Source: Daphnia pulex (lineage: Eukaryota > Arthropoda > Branchiopoda > Diplostraca > Daphniidae). Taken from it: a stretch of 64,000 nt of DNA. The DNA is taken from the NCBI RefSeq assembly GCF_021134715.1, contig NC_060021.1, positions 10,200,501 to 10,264,500 of the forward strand, read 5' to 3'. Positions 10,601-20,825 of the stretch are shown here, piece after piece (the stretch's first letter is position 1; the number at the start of each line of letters is the position of its first letter). The translations under genes were made by a program, and so were the position numbers. A model generated the notes under the pieces. The model was given only the letters and a program-made list of their open reading frames with translations. It was not told the origin of the DNA and searched no databases.

Positions 10601-13600
10601 TTTTCTTTGGGTCTCGTTCTTTTCATCGGAGACGCTGTCAGTGAAGGTTCGGTGAAGTCTTACAGGAAACTCTCTCACCTGACATTTTTCGGCTCATCAA
10701 TGGTAAGTCCTGTTTTAAATCTATGAGGTTATTACATTTTTTTCTGGTTAATTTACGGGTAACATGGCAATGGCATTCAATATCGACTTGGAAATTCCAT
10801 CTGGTCATGTTGGCTGCTGTACTTTCCCCCCAAAATATCGTCTCTTGATGCATGTTGCACGTCTAAAACAGTAAAAGTAAAATGTTGATTAACTAAGAAA
10901 TAAGACTTTCTTTGAATTAAAATCTTTGACTTAGTTTGTGATAGTAATTGAGCTTTTATTTATCTTCAACAGCCCGATGAAGATCATGAAGTCCAAGCTT
11001 CTTCATAGCATTATGTGTACTTGATACTGCCGTGGAATTAAGGTTAGTCTTTAAGAGTGTCTCTACTTTCTAATATATTGCGAGACAAAATGTAAAAAGG
11101 AAATCTGAAATGGAAATGATGTACTCGTAGGATAAATCAAGAGTTAGCATTTTGCCTTACATTTGTCTGTGCTGCCCATGCATCTTAGTTAAGAATTAAT
11201 TGAAGTTAAACTGTTAAACATTAACTTGATTTAAAACTATTTCCTGCTTCTAAATAAGCATGTTTATGAATAGATCTTCATCAGCTTGACAGCTTGTAAA
11301 GATTTGCAATTTTATGGGTCGGAACAGAAATTGAAATTCCCTGTTTTCTTAATAATCCTAAATAAGTGATGTGATATTCTTCGGCTAGCTTATTGATTTA
11401 TTTACTCAAGTCTAATGTAAATTTGAAGTTAATAGCTGCCTTAACTAATAAATATTTGATTTCTCAATTTTACAGTTGTAAGCTAATGTTAAATTTTTTT
11501 GTTTTAATTTGAAAATTCAAAATTGTATTTTGAAATCTTATTTTTCACGTAATCAATGTTATTGTTTCATAAATGTTCTTTTGCATTGTGCTTATAGGTT
11601 TTCATGGACGGTTTGATTGAGCTATTTTGCTGTGGCTGTTTGGGGTGCAGTGGTTCTCCAGTAGAGATGCGTTGGAATGGAGCTTGTGCAGATTTGTTGT
11701 TTAATGGTAAATGAAATTTCAATTCAACGGAAAAGATAATTGTTTTGTTTTAGTAATCGTATTGGCTTCAGAGTGTGTCCACCAGGGGGCAAGTTTCTGG
11801 TTTTAGCAAATTGGCAACATGGCAAGCTTATGCCGCTGACGTCATTTCTGTTACGGATGCTGTGCTGTCAGTTACTGTGTTCGTGGTCAGTCAATCAGTC
11901 AACTTTAACATTGTTCTTCACAAATATCCTCAAGGTAATTGAGGTTTTAATTCATTAGGGCTTCTGAATGTAAAAATTTTTCACAAGATTTTTTTGACAA
12001 TTCTAGGTATATTATACTATATTTCCATCTTGCCACTTGTAGATTCATTATCAAAATTTGAATGCTGAGGTTTTTAAAAACAGTGCGAGAACTTAAAGTT
12101 AATTCCTTCATTCTTTGGGTCTTGCCTGTGGTACACATCTGTTATTGTCATTGGAAGGCTTTTCCCCGTAGGTTTGGTTGGCTATTTGTTGTATGGTAAG
12201 AAATGGGAATAGTTTGTTTACATTGTCACTTAACACTTTGTCCATTGATATTGATTAAGTTTTTTTTTTCAAGTAGGATTAAAGGGTTCGTGAAGTGAGC
12301 TTTTTCAAGGCAGTCCACTTCGTTTGATTTGTTGCGGCCAGCTGGTTAACGGTGTGGTGAGCTATTGTATTAAGACCGTGTGCTGTTGTGAAGAGCTTCT
12401 GCATGCAGGCTGTGGTGCTGGTGGGGGAAGTGCTGCATGCTGTCAACTGAGTGTAGTGCTAGCTTTAAATTTGATGAACTCACTGCTGTAACAATTGAGT
12501 GTAAGAATCATTCATTTTATTAATGTGAGCTTGAGTTAGAATTTCAGTTCTTTCATTAACCTTTTTATCATTTTTTTTATCACATCTCAAAATGTTATTT
12601 GTTTATTAAAAGTTCTTTTGCTTGTTAGGTTTCCAAAGTCAGTTTGGGTTTATTTTGGTGGCTTTATTTGGTCTGCAGTTCATGTTTGGGTAAGAGATTT
12701 CTTTCATTATCTTAAGAAGAATTTGGTAAACTTAAAGCTGTATTACTGTCACAGGTGGTTTTGTTGCAGCCAGTTGTTGAAATGGAGTTCCATGTCAAAT
12801 TGAGCTGCAGGTTTTGGAAGCTATCTACCTTGCTGGTGTCATCCTGAAGTGGAACAGAAATGCAGTCGTCTTGGCATCTTGCAATGGTAATTTGATTGTG
12901 ATATTGGGTTGTAATTTGGAAAGTTAGGAATTTCAATTTAAATATCGTAGTGAGTCAAGAGTTTTTGTAAAAATAGTTACCTGCCTCAACAGCTTTTGCT
13001 TGTTATTTTCTTTTCAATATAACTAGAACATGAAATTCCATTTCTTTTTACAAAATTTTGATGCAACCTAGTCTTGTAATTCAAATCATTTGCTGCTGCT
13101 TGAATTTGATCTTAATTTTAATTTAAACTTGACATGGCCTCTCGTTCTTTTCATTATGTTTTAATATCTGGTACAGTTTTATTTTTAAATGTATGATATC
13201 TCTTTTCACAACAGGACTCATGACGATCTGATGTAACTGCCTTGGTGATAATGATGATCAACCTGCTGTATGCAGTCCATGCTGCTGGTGTTCTCCAGAA
13301 ATATTGAAGCAAGACTTGAAACAAAGCTGCAGGAATATTTGTAGGAATGGTAATTTGGCTGGTTTTATTGACTTTTACTTTGAAAATGTATTGTTTTTTT
13401 TATAATACCGTGTTCAGTCAAAAGTTCAACTCTAAACTCACGCAGGCGATAAGTGATAAGATAAGATTTTGTGGAAGTGATTTGCATTAGAAAATTTTAA
13501 AGTTCCTGTTTACTTGATTTAAAAAAATGTTTTCTCGCAGGATTCTGAAAATGTTCAGCGGTTTCGTACGCTGATATCTGTTCAAGATTTTATCCTGAAT

Positions 13601-13930
13601 TGCGCTGAAGTCCTTGCAGTAACTGATTCCGGTACCATCCTGATGTTGCAGTGCCGATGAAATATGATTTGATAAAATTTATCTGTATTTGTGTTACATC
13701 ATCTTTATGTGGTAGAAGATATTGATGATCTTTACTTTTCAGAATGATGTGTTGCAACAAAAGTTTTAACTGTGGTAATCCTAGATGTTGTAACCACCTC
13801 AACCCTGATTAGGTCGTAACGTATTGTTTGTGTATCAAAGTCAAACCTGCTATCTTTATTTTACTTGTAAACTTACTATCGAAATCTTTTTTTACATAAT
13901 GTTATGTTACAATAAATGAAAAAAAATATT
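10600..13930 (+). ncRNA. Multi-exon spliced transcript without credible coding frame
   Basis: A chain of well-formed acceptor/donor pairs on the plus strand suggests about ten exons: ?-10702, 10973-11042, 11598-11706, 11754-11934, 12172-12195, 12277-12500, 12629-12689, 12755-12886, 13215-13349 and a terminal exon from 13541 to an AATAAA at 13911-13916. Acceptors have good pyrimidine tracts and donors are GTAA/GTTA. Joined exons contain stops in every frame. The best short frame begins in the third exon (ATG at 11604) and gives about 51 residues with no domain. Exons are G/T-rich and contain related phrases (GCTGGTGTTCTCCAG-like in two exons). It could be a long non-coding RNA or a small-RNA host. 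No clean C/D or H/ACA box snoRNA was found in the introns. Exon 5 (24 nt) and the 5' end are uncertain. Confidence 0.5.
13911..13916 (+). terminator. Polyadenylation signal of the plus-strand non-coding transcript
   Basis: AATAAA at the end of the inferred terminal exon, followed by a very AT-rich stretch (13920-14110) with no further exons on this strand. Confidence 0.45.
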
Positions 13931-14399
13931 TTCAATCTCAAAACATTTACTACAAAATTTAAAATAAAAAAACAATTAATTAAAATATTGAAAGAAAATT
14001 TTAAATAATAATTTTTTAATATTTTTTACTAGAATTCTTATCTTTAAATGAATAAAATTAATTTTAATTAAATTAACTTTAAATGAATTAAGTTAATTAA
14101 TAACCAATATATGCATCAAAATTGTTGAAATTTAATAAACAAAGCCTCCGGTACAACCCAAATGTTTTTCTGTGCAAATTTTAAAGCAATTTATACCCAA
14201 ATAAAACCGACATACTCCTTTTGTCTCATTTGGGTGATAAACTGCTTTTGAAACTCGCACATACAGTCAATCAAGACAGGAGGAGACACTGCCTTAACTG
14301 ACTGCACTTGTTTTATCTAACAACTACACAATTTATCAGTCTTGAATGACAGCATTCTCTTGAATTATAGCATCCCCAATGGATGAAGTCCACGATAAG

Positions 14400-16234
14400 T
14401 AGCGAAGGATTTACCCTGTAGACAGAGTGAACATTTATTAGTTTGACAATAATTTTCAACAATATTTGAGCGACAGAGAGTAATACCTCAAATCAAGCTT
14501 AAGGAAGTAAAAAGGGAGATTCAAGGGAAGCAGCCAACGCCCAACAGGTAGCTTGTTGACTGTCAGTCACAGTCAGTCCTCAGTCCTTTTTCTTCAACAT
14601 GACTTTTCTTAAAGTCTGTCATGCAAATTTAGAAACCATGTAGTTTCAAACCTGTAAATAAAAAACAAGAAAATTAAGTCACATTGTTAATAATTTGTGT
14701 CATCAATGTGCTTGACAACTATGATCTAAAAGAATAATTTAACAGTAATCAGTATACTGCAGTTGAAATCATCTAATAACATTAGAAAGACGTGAGTGCA
14801 GATCAATACTTTGAATACATGTTAGACTGCAACAAAGAAAGTTCTGTGACATGACAAGTGAACTTACACATGAAACCACCAAACAGTTAGCTAAGGTTCC
14901 CTAGAAGATGGAATGAGAGATTGGTCCGTGATGGGGTTGGTGATATAGCAAGTCCAATTCTTACAGCAGATAATTATGATGAATCCTAATAAAAAATGAG
15001 AAGATTGTACGTTTCAGCAATACTGTAATAAAGCTAGTGTTGGTAGTTACCTGTGTCATTTCGATGGCACATTTTGAACAAAATAGTCAACGGTAGGCTA
15101 CGTTTCCTTCTGTCAGTTGATGAGAAACACTAAGGTTATCCAACATGTACAAGGAATAGAACACATCACAGACAAGTTACAAATGAAATCACTCGAATTA
15201 ACCTATGTGTTCATTTGTAACTTTCGAAGAAAATAGCTGTAGCTGAAAATAGATTTAGACAACGAGCCGCCATAAGCCAACATCTGACAACACAATATTC
15301 CTTCACGCCATCTATTAGACACGTCCAAAACTGACCGGCTTTAGATAGTCACTAAAGTCACAAAAGTAATCAAAAAGACCATTTCTGTTTGCTTAAACTG
15401 GGCAAGGAGTCTTTAGAATTGTGCAGAGAACAAAGCTCACTTGCTAGTTTTATGCAAATTTTCCGGAAGTATACCGGAAGTAAGCGATAGCGCCTCAACC
15501 ATTGAGCTGCCGACCAAATAAACCAAATATTCGTGATCTACGTGAAATTTGGGGTCGATTAGATGTGATTTAAACGAAATCCAGATTTTGGCCAAAATCG
15601 AGAATTTTCCTGAACTATAGTTCAGGAAAATTTTCAAAACCGGAAGTACGAAAACGTACAAAACAAAACATGAACTTTACCTCAAATTTTACGAGGATCA
15701 CGAATATGTGGTTATTTTGTGCGTCGAATGAATATTTACTGAACTACTGACTGAAAAGTAGAAAACCGGAAGTAGAAAAAAATACACATAATTAAAAATC
15801 TAACAAGTGAGCTTTGTTGCTGAAACAGAAAATTACAGTTATCACCAAAAATATTTTTGAAGTAGCATTAGGAAATCTCTACAGAGATGTTCAAAGTAAA
15901 CGTAACTAAACTGATTCTGACAGGTAAAAAATGATTAAAGGCTATGCCGTCTAGTGTCAGAAAGAAGAAACGTTTAAATTAAAAGTAACATGAAAACGAT
16001 GTCTGCTCTAGCTCGGTGACACTCAATTGAAAGAACTGACAAACAAAGGTAACAAATAACTTTGATACTCACGTAATGTTCTCCTTGCAAAATTTCACCA
16101 ACAAGCCACCACACATGCACAGCATCACAACAGACGAAATCCCCAAGGTGATAATGGACGCCAGTCCAACTGGCACTCAAGGCAGTTATCCGTTCATGTT
16201 CCTTGTCTGCAAGTGATTCCCGACGTTTCAGCAC
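14400..16234 (-). ncRNA. Minus-strand spliced transcript, probably non-coding
   Basis: Splice signals on the minus strand mark exons at 16234-16073 (CTAG acceptor, GTGAGT donor), one ending at 15051 (CACAG, then GTAACT), 14985-14868 (acceptor TTATTAG, donor GTAAGT) and one starting at 14651 (TTTACAG acceptor). The 16234-16073 exon is open in one frame for its whole 54 codons with a mixed, protein-like composition, so a coding role cannot be excluded. The downstream exons are short and interrupted in that frame. It is convergent with the plus-strand non-coding transcript. The 5' end and the exon start upstream of 15051 are not defined. The fold-back element at 15431-15818 falls in its inferred intron. 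Confidence 0.35.
15431..15818. mobile_element. Fold-back (MITE-like) element with central perfect palindrome
   Basis: The ends are inverted copies of each other: ACAAAGCTCACTTGCTAG at 15431 and its complement with one mismatch ending at 15818. The two halves are homologous in inverted orientation along much of their length; for example ATATTCGTGATC with its flanks recurs in reverse complement. A 30-bp perfect palindrome sits at the centre (15604-15633, arms meeting at TATA). CCGGAAGT occurs four times (15463, 15474, 15641, 15766). The left arm also has a stretch resembling a tRNA A box in reverse (about 15485-15520). No transposase and no obvious target-site duplication were seen. Non-autonomous DNA transposon or paired-SINE fold-back are the options. 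Confidence 0.65.
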
Positions 16235-16574
16235 CTAGGCAACAGTGCTTGGACAGTGGATTGCTGGTTTGAAAAACACCCAGTTGGTAAGGTAAACCTG
16301 CCCGTTATTCAGAATGTGTTTCTATTCATTGTGGCATTCTACTAGGCTACATACTACAAGGCAACAGCAAATGTAAAGTCAATCATAAAACGATGGTGAA
16401 GATGAAAAATCCTTTGCACACTACCCGGCCTCACAACAACAGCATGTTCCGGGCTCATGTGATCCTCACACTAGGGACTGGCATCTGATTGTTTTGATAA
16501 TCACCTGTATCACCCTTTTAGCTTTATTCCCGTCATTCTACACTTTGTGATAAATATTCCTTTTCTTTCTGTAG

Positions 16575-16824
16575 GTTTTGATGGCCATTGATAATTGGAG
16601 AGCAGCATTGGAATGTGACAGCTTGTCTGGGATAAAAGCACTACTAATTTAATTAGTTCAAATAACACAAAATTTAACTAATGATGCTTATTGCATTCTT
16701 GGCTCAATGTTTTCAGAAAATTTCAGCTGAAGTTTACCTAGGTGCAAACAGAGAAAACAGAGATCAAACAGGACAATCCAGTGCAAGCTGTGTCTTCTCA
16801 AGCCAAATAGTTTCTATGTGCAAG
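16575..16824 (+). ncRNA. Isolated plus-strand spliced exon(s)
   Basis: A TTTCTGTAG acceptor at 16574 precedes a stretch resembling the third exon of the upstream plus-strand transcript (GGTTTT-ATGG ... TTGGAATG ... AGCTTGT). Another exon runs from 16717 (TTTCAG acceptor) to 16824 (CAAG, then GTACTT). No coding frame is evident. This may be a downstream or duplicated part of the same non-coding locus. Confidence 0.25.
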
Positions 16825-17519
16825 GTACTTATTTTATCCGGTATTTAAAATTATTACTGTGGCATTTAATAAGTATCACATTTCAGGTTAACTTTTTGCA
16901 TTCAAGTTGTTGTAAATCTTCAAAATATTGTTGCCTTTCCCAGATCAAATTCTATGTTGCTATTTATTTTGAGGACAATTGACAGACAATGCTTCTAAGT
17001 TCTACTTAAGTGGTTGCTGTGACTACATTTTGCTGAGTTCTCATTTATGAAAATGAAAGATCGATAAATTTGAGGTTTTGTTTGCTATCATAACATAACA
17101 TGGTTAAATCTACTATTTTTTAGGTAATATGTCGCCGCTGACAGAACGTTTGTAAATCGATGAAAGATTGTTGCAATTGACGATTGATAAATTGTGTTGA
17201 CGTAAAAAAATATTGGATGATTATTCAACAATTTTAAAGTAGTTTATCTATACATGTTTTTTTTTAAATTTGTATTTAAAGAATTTTTCAATTTCCCTAA
17301 CCATGTAAATTTTTCATAATTTTTTTCCTTCTTTACATATAAACGTTTAATAACAGTTAATTAACTTTTCTAAACTGTACATAATATGAAGTTAACAAAA
17401 TACAAAATTTCTTTCATCGGCATAGGCTGCAACAGAACCAGTACTGAACAGAACACTTTCAGGATTATTCCAATTCAAAACCCTTAACATAAGACACTGC
17501 CACCTTACTAGAAAATTGA
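16825..17519. other. AT-rich spacer
   Basis: About 700 bp of AT-rich sequence between the non-coding locus and the decayed Tyr-repeat cluster. No gene or clear signal is seen. Confidence 0.4.
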
Positions 17520-18197
17520 AGGCGCTGTATAACAATACTTGGCCGGCTCAGATGTGGTTGTGTAGATCGGGGCGGTGTAGTAGGCTAGCTTATGATCAAG
17601 TATTCCGATGGCTCCGTGGTGCAGCGTAGGTTGCAGTGTAGTACTTAGGCGCTTCGGTGTAACAGTAGACCGCTTCGAGGGTGTAATAAGCTAGAGCTTC
17701 GGTGTAGTAGATGGGAACAAAGTAGTACTTAGGATTGGTGCAGTAAGTAGCTGAGGACAGAGTTGCACTTGGGAGCCTCGGTGTAGTAGGTTGGGGCAGC
17801 ATACGTATTCGTGTAGTACTCCGGTACCTTGGTGGTGTAGCTCGGGGCAGAGTAATACTTCGGGGCCGCGTTAGTTATGGTATAATACTCCGATGCCTTA
17901 GTGGTGTAGTACTTGACGGCCTCGGTGTAGTAACTGGTAGTAACGTAAGTTGTTGCTGTGTAGTAAGGCAGCGGCGTTGCGGTTTGATATCCGCCATACC
18001 AAGGAGACATCGGTAAACCAGTGGCCGTCCCAACTATCAACTATCAACCATACAACACCCAACAGCAGCACGACGCTATGGTTAACTAAACAATTAGTTT
18101 CAACATTAATAATCACTAATAACTGGTATTCTAACAAAGAGAGAAAAGTGGGATTGATATATAGCTGAATACAAAAAAAAAAAAAAAATTCACCCAT
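17520..18197 (-). pseudogene. Tyr/Thr-repeat secreted protein, copy 1, frameshifted
   Basis: The intended gene has a tiny first exon (ATGG, 18197-18194, then GTGAAT) spliced to an exon starting at 18085. Together they read MVNHSVVLLLGVVWL, the start of a signal peptide, followed by repeats of the YYTEAPKYYT / EYYTTTYAAP type. This repeat style is known from arthropod secreted/cuticle-like proteins with Tyr-rich modules. The copy is broken. A 7-base tandem duplication (TTGATAG twice, near 18040) shifts frame between leader and repeats, and an extra T near 17750 shifts it again inside the repeats. The repeat body in the middle frame (about 18040-17760) is still well preserved. Alternative: a recently broken allele or assembly error at one site, but two independent shifts argue for decay. 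Confidence 0.65.
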
Positions 18198-18440
18198 AAT
18201 TGCGAACTGGTTGTTGCCATGTCGGAGATTCTCATTCGACTGACTTCTATCGACATTTCTCTTTCGTTTAATAAGTTTTTCCTTCTCCTGATTCACCTTT
18301 CAACTCGAGCAGCGCGGCAATTGTACCTGCTTAGAAATGATGTAACACTTGTCATTAATGTATTTTTCAATTATAACTAAATTAACATATTTAAAATGTG
18401 GAATTGATACGATACTCTATGAAAAATCTTAATATTTACC

Positions 18441-18444
18441 CATG
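18441..18444 (-). other. Orphan ATGG first exon of the Tyr-repeat family
   Basis: An additional promoter-proximal block (GTCGGAGATCCTCACTCGACTGA context on the plus strand at 18508-18530) ends in ATG followed by G and a GTAAAT donor (minus strand, 18443-18438). It is the same first-exon design as in the neighbouring copies, placed between copies 1 and 2, so the cluster has more first exons than intact bodies. Confidence 0.4.
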
Positions 18445-18554
18445 ACTGCGATTTAGTTACACGATGAGGAATGCAGTTGGTGACAGTACACTGCAGTTTT
18501 TGACGTGTCGGAGATCCTCACTCGACTGATTTCTACTTCCTTTTCTCTTTCCTT

Positions 18555-18784
18555 TTATACGACTTTTTTATTAGACGACTCTTTATACGCAGAGGCGTCG
18601 GTGTAGTAGCTCGGGGCAGCGTAAGTTGTGGTACAATACTTCAGTGCCTTAGTGGTGTAGTACTCAAGGGCCTCGGCGTAGTAACTAGTCGTTGCGTAAG
18701 TTGCTTTTGAGTAGTAAGGCGGCGGCGTTGCGGTTTGGTATCCACCATACCAAGAAGACATCGGTACACCAGTGGTCGACCCAG
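18555..18784 (-). pseudogene. Tyr/Thr-repeat protein, copy 2, leaderless fragment
   Basis: The frame from 18761 down to 18555 begins SSWYGGYQTATPPPYY and continues with YYAEALEYYTTKALKYCTTTYAAPSYY, the same family as copy 1. The upstream leader exon is missing: its 5' side (after the TCGACCACTGG phrase) is fused directly to the degenerate repeats of copy 3, with a stop codon in between. It ends in unrelated Lys/Ser-rich residues instead of the repeat tail. A truncated duplicate is the simplest reading. Confidence 0.55.
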
Positions 18785-19205
18785 CCTAAGTGTAGTACTC
18801 GGGCGCTTTGGTGATGGAACTCGGGGCAGAGTAATACTTCTTGCAATACTCTGGAGCCTAGGTGGTGTAGTAATTTGGGGGCCGTTTAGTAAGTGGGTGT
18901 TGTGGGTGTTGCGTATGTTGACATTGTTGAGTAGAAAGGCGCCGACGTGGTGTAGTATTCTTTTGCAGCTGATGCTTAGTATCCACCATACCCAAGAGAC
19001 ATCGGTACACTCGTGGTCGACTCAGCCATCAACGATACAACACCCAACACCAGCACGACGCTATGGTTAACGCTATGGTGAGAAATTAATTTCCACATTA
19101 ATAATCAATAATAACTAGCTACTAACAAAAAGATAAATATGGGTTTGATACATAACTAAATCCAAAAAGTAAGAATATTTGCCCATAATTGCGAACTGTA
19201 GTTGC
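18785..19205 (-). pseudogene. Tyr/Thr-repeat protein, copy 3, with in-frame stop and altered donor
   Basis: The leader segment is the best preserved of the three (VNHSVVLVLGVVSLMAES at about 19065-19010), but the following GGY is succeeded by TAA at 18978-18976 where the paralogues have CAA. Downstream repeats (18960-18785) are scrambled. The tiny first exon ATGG (19186-19183) is followed by GCAAAT rather than GTAAAT, so its donor has become GC. The acceptor region also carries a short duplication (CCATAGCGTTAA twice). All point to a dead copy. Confidence 0.6.
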
Positions 19206-19456
19206 CATGTCGGAGATACTCATTTGACATCTCACATGTAGCAGCAAAAAAATGGCGGAATTTCGTCACTCACGAACAACCCTCCGTCACCTAGTGACCA
19301 GCGATTCAGCGAAAGATTTATTGGTATTGATAAGCGTAGCAAATCGTACGTCAGCACTAAATCAGCACTAAATCAAAGCGTCAACACTAGCTCTTTGTTG
19401 GGCGTCTCTACGCCATACGTTACAATTAAAAAATATATAATTACCTTTTACAGTTA
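19206..19456. other. Upstream region of the Tyr-repeat cluster
   Basis: Contains the conserved 5' block shared with other copies (GTCGGAGAT near 19209) and then unique sequence. A 39-codon frame starting at ATGGCGG (19252) has a good start context but nothing else in its favour. Confidence 0.3.
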
Positions 19457-19862
19457 TCATATGAAATGAAATTTGAAATCCTGATGATGTCGCCAGCATG
19501 GGATCTTGACGTTCTGATCATAGTCGGCGACTTGCTTTGCATCGTCATGCTCGAGGAACGTCGAGGAAACTGCAACAGGGACTGCAACAGCTGTATAGAT
19601 GCTCGAGTAGTTATAAGCGTCCTCGTGTTGGCGTAGTTGAAGGCCCACACTTGATGCACGTGTACTCGGTAGATCGATTGAGAATTTCGGATTCCGAGGG
19701 CACAACGTCCAGACAGCAATCATGCCGTCTATTTCCTGGACAATCACAGCCGGCAGCCCATGTAGTGCTGTGGGCTGAAGCTTTACGTTACACATGTCGT
19801 TCCTGCCTTTTTTTATTGTGGGGACCAGATGCCTCTCATTCCGTCTTACAGCAAAATTCTAA
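19457..19862 (-). pseudogene. Decayed WD40-repeat fragment, beta'-COP (COPB2)-like
   Basis: Read on the minus strand, the segment gives IKKGRNDMCNVKLQPT, then DGMIAVWTLCPRNPKFSIDLPSTRAS, then in a shifted frame HQVWAFNYANTRTL, then back in the first frame AVAVPVAVSSTFLEHDDAKQVADYD. This order mirrors the N-terminal WD40 blades of coatomer beta' subunit (an SVDLHPTEPW-like, then NGSVCVWNHETQ.., DLPVRA, IRVFNYNTLERV and SSDDMLIKLWDWD-like order). Frame changes and many substitutions mark it as non-functional. No introns are visible, so a processed retrocopy is possible. Assignment to COPB2 is from memory of the family pattern and is tentative; a generic WD40 remnant is the fallback. Confidence 0.4.
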
Positions 19863-20247
19863 ATAAAAGTCAGCAATCTGGTTAAAATTACTTTTAGATG
19901 AGTTCTCTCTGAATATTTTATGTAAATACGACTTATATAAATGATGGCATGATGGCATGATCAATAATATCTAAGAACAACTAGGACCTCTTTATGACTG
20001 TTGATTTGTTTGCTGAAAATAGCTATATAAAAACTAACATCAATTAGGTTTTAGCCTTTAACTAATAAAGCAACAAAACTCTACCTCCATCTGTCACCGC
20101 ACGTCTGTTGAGCACTTCTTTTCTGGCAGAAGATGGGCAGAAACTGCAGAGAATGGCAGCCATAGAGTTTCACTACACAACCATAGACATCACTGCTCAA
20201 GAAGTACCAACTCAGAGGAACAGGCAGTAAAATTGGTGTTATGCTTA
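19863..20247. other. Spacer, no gene seen
   Basis: About 385 bp between the WD40 remnant and the small two-exon gene. Possible 3' UTR of the minus-strand gene at 20248-20825. Confidence 0.35.
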
Positions 20248-20825
20248 TTATACAGGATTTTCTTCAATTATAACTGGGATGGTGGCATTAGGAGTGGCAG
20301 CCGCAATTAAAATTAGTGCTAAGCTCACATATCCATTGCAACCAAGTCCTGTAGAATAAAGTGAAATTAATATTACTGAACCATTATAATTCTTCATGTA
20401 AAACAAATTGTGTAAATCAAGACAGAATGATATTTTTCTAAGTATATCAAAAACTTTTCATGATTTCTTAGTTCTACCGAGCTCCAAAGTAACCAATTTA
20501 ACTTTATTTTACAACAAATATGAAGAAAAGAAAATTCTGTAAATAATATTCCAAAGCTTATTAACAATTTGAAAAATTGATAAAATTTCTGTTTTAGTTA
20601 GATCAGAAGAATTTCTACAAAAAGTGCAGCAACAAGATTACTATTTTCTTCCTATATCAAGTTCAACTTGTCACTTTCATTTGAAAATTTCATAAGACAA
20701 TGTGACTTCCAAAGCTACAATCAATCAATACTTTTACTTGCCAGTTCATATGTTTTCTTGGAGTTACTCGGAGCCCAATATTTCTTTACCACACTACCAT
20801 GACAGTACAGTTTCGACTCGGACAT
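20248..20825 (-). CDS. Possible 62-residue single-pass membrane protein
   Basis: Exon 1 (20825-20738) starts with ATG in an acceptable context and reads MSESKLYCHGSVVKKYWAP, ending at a GTAAAA donor. Exon 2 (20348-20248) follows a TTCTACAG acceptor and encodes a hydrophobic stretch (YVSLALILIAAATPNATIPVII) before the stop. The two exons sum to 189 nt and the frame closes exactly. The product would have a basic N-terminus, one membrane helix and an NAT sequon. I do not recognise the family. The intron (389 bp) is longer than is usual here. It could equally be part of a larger gene or a chance frame. Confidence 0.35.

Noticed and set aside
10703-13540. Search for C/D and H/ACA snoRNAs in introns of the plus-strand non-coding locus
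   Set aside because: Isolated box-like words (ATGATGT, ACAGTA) occur, but never as a complete pair with terminal stem at the right spacing.
19252-19371. 39-codon frame starting with ATGGCGG in good context
   Set aside because: Too short, no splice continuation or similarity found. It lies between a pseudogene cluster and a WD40 remnant.
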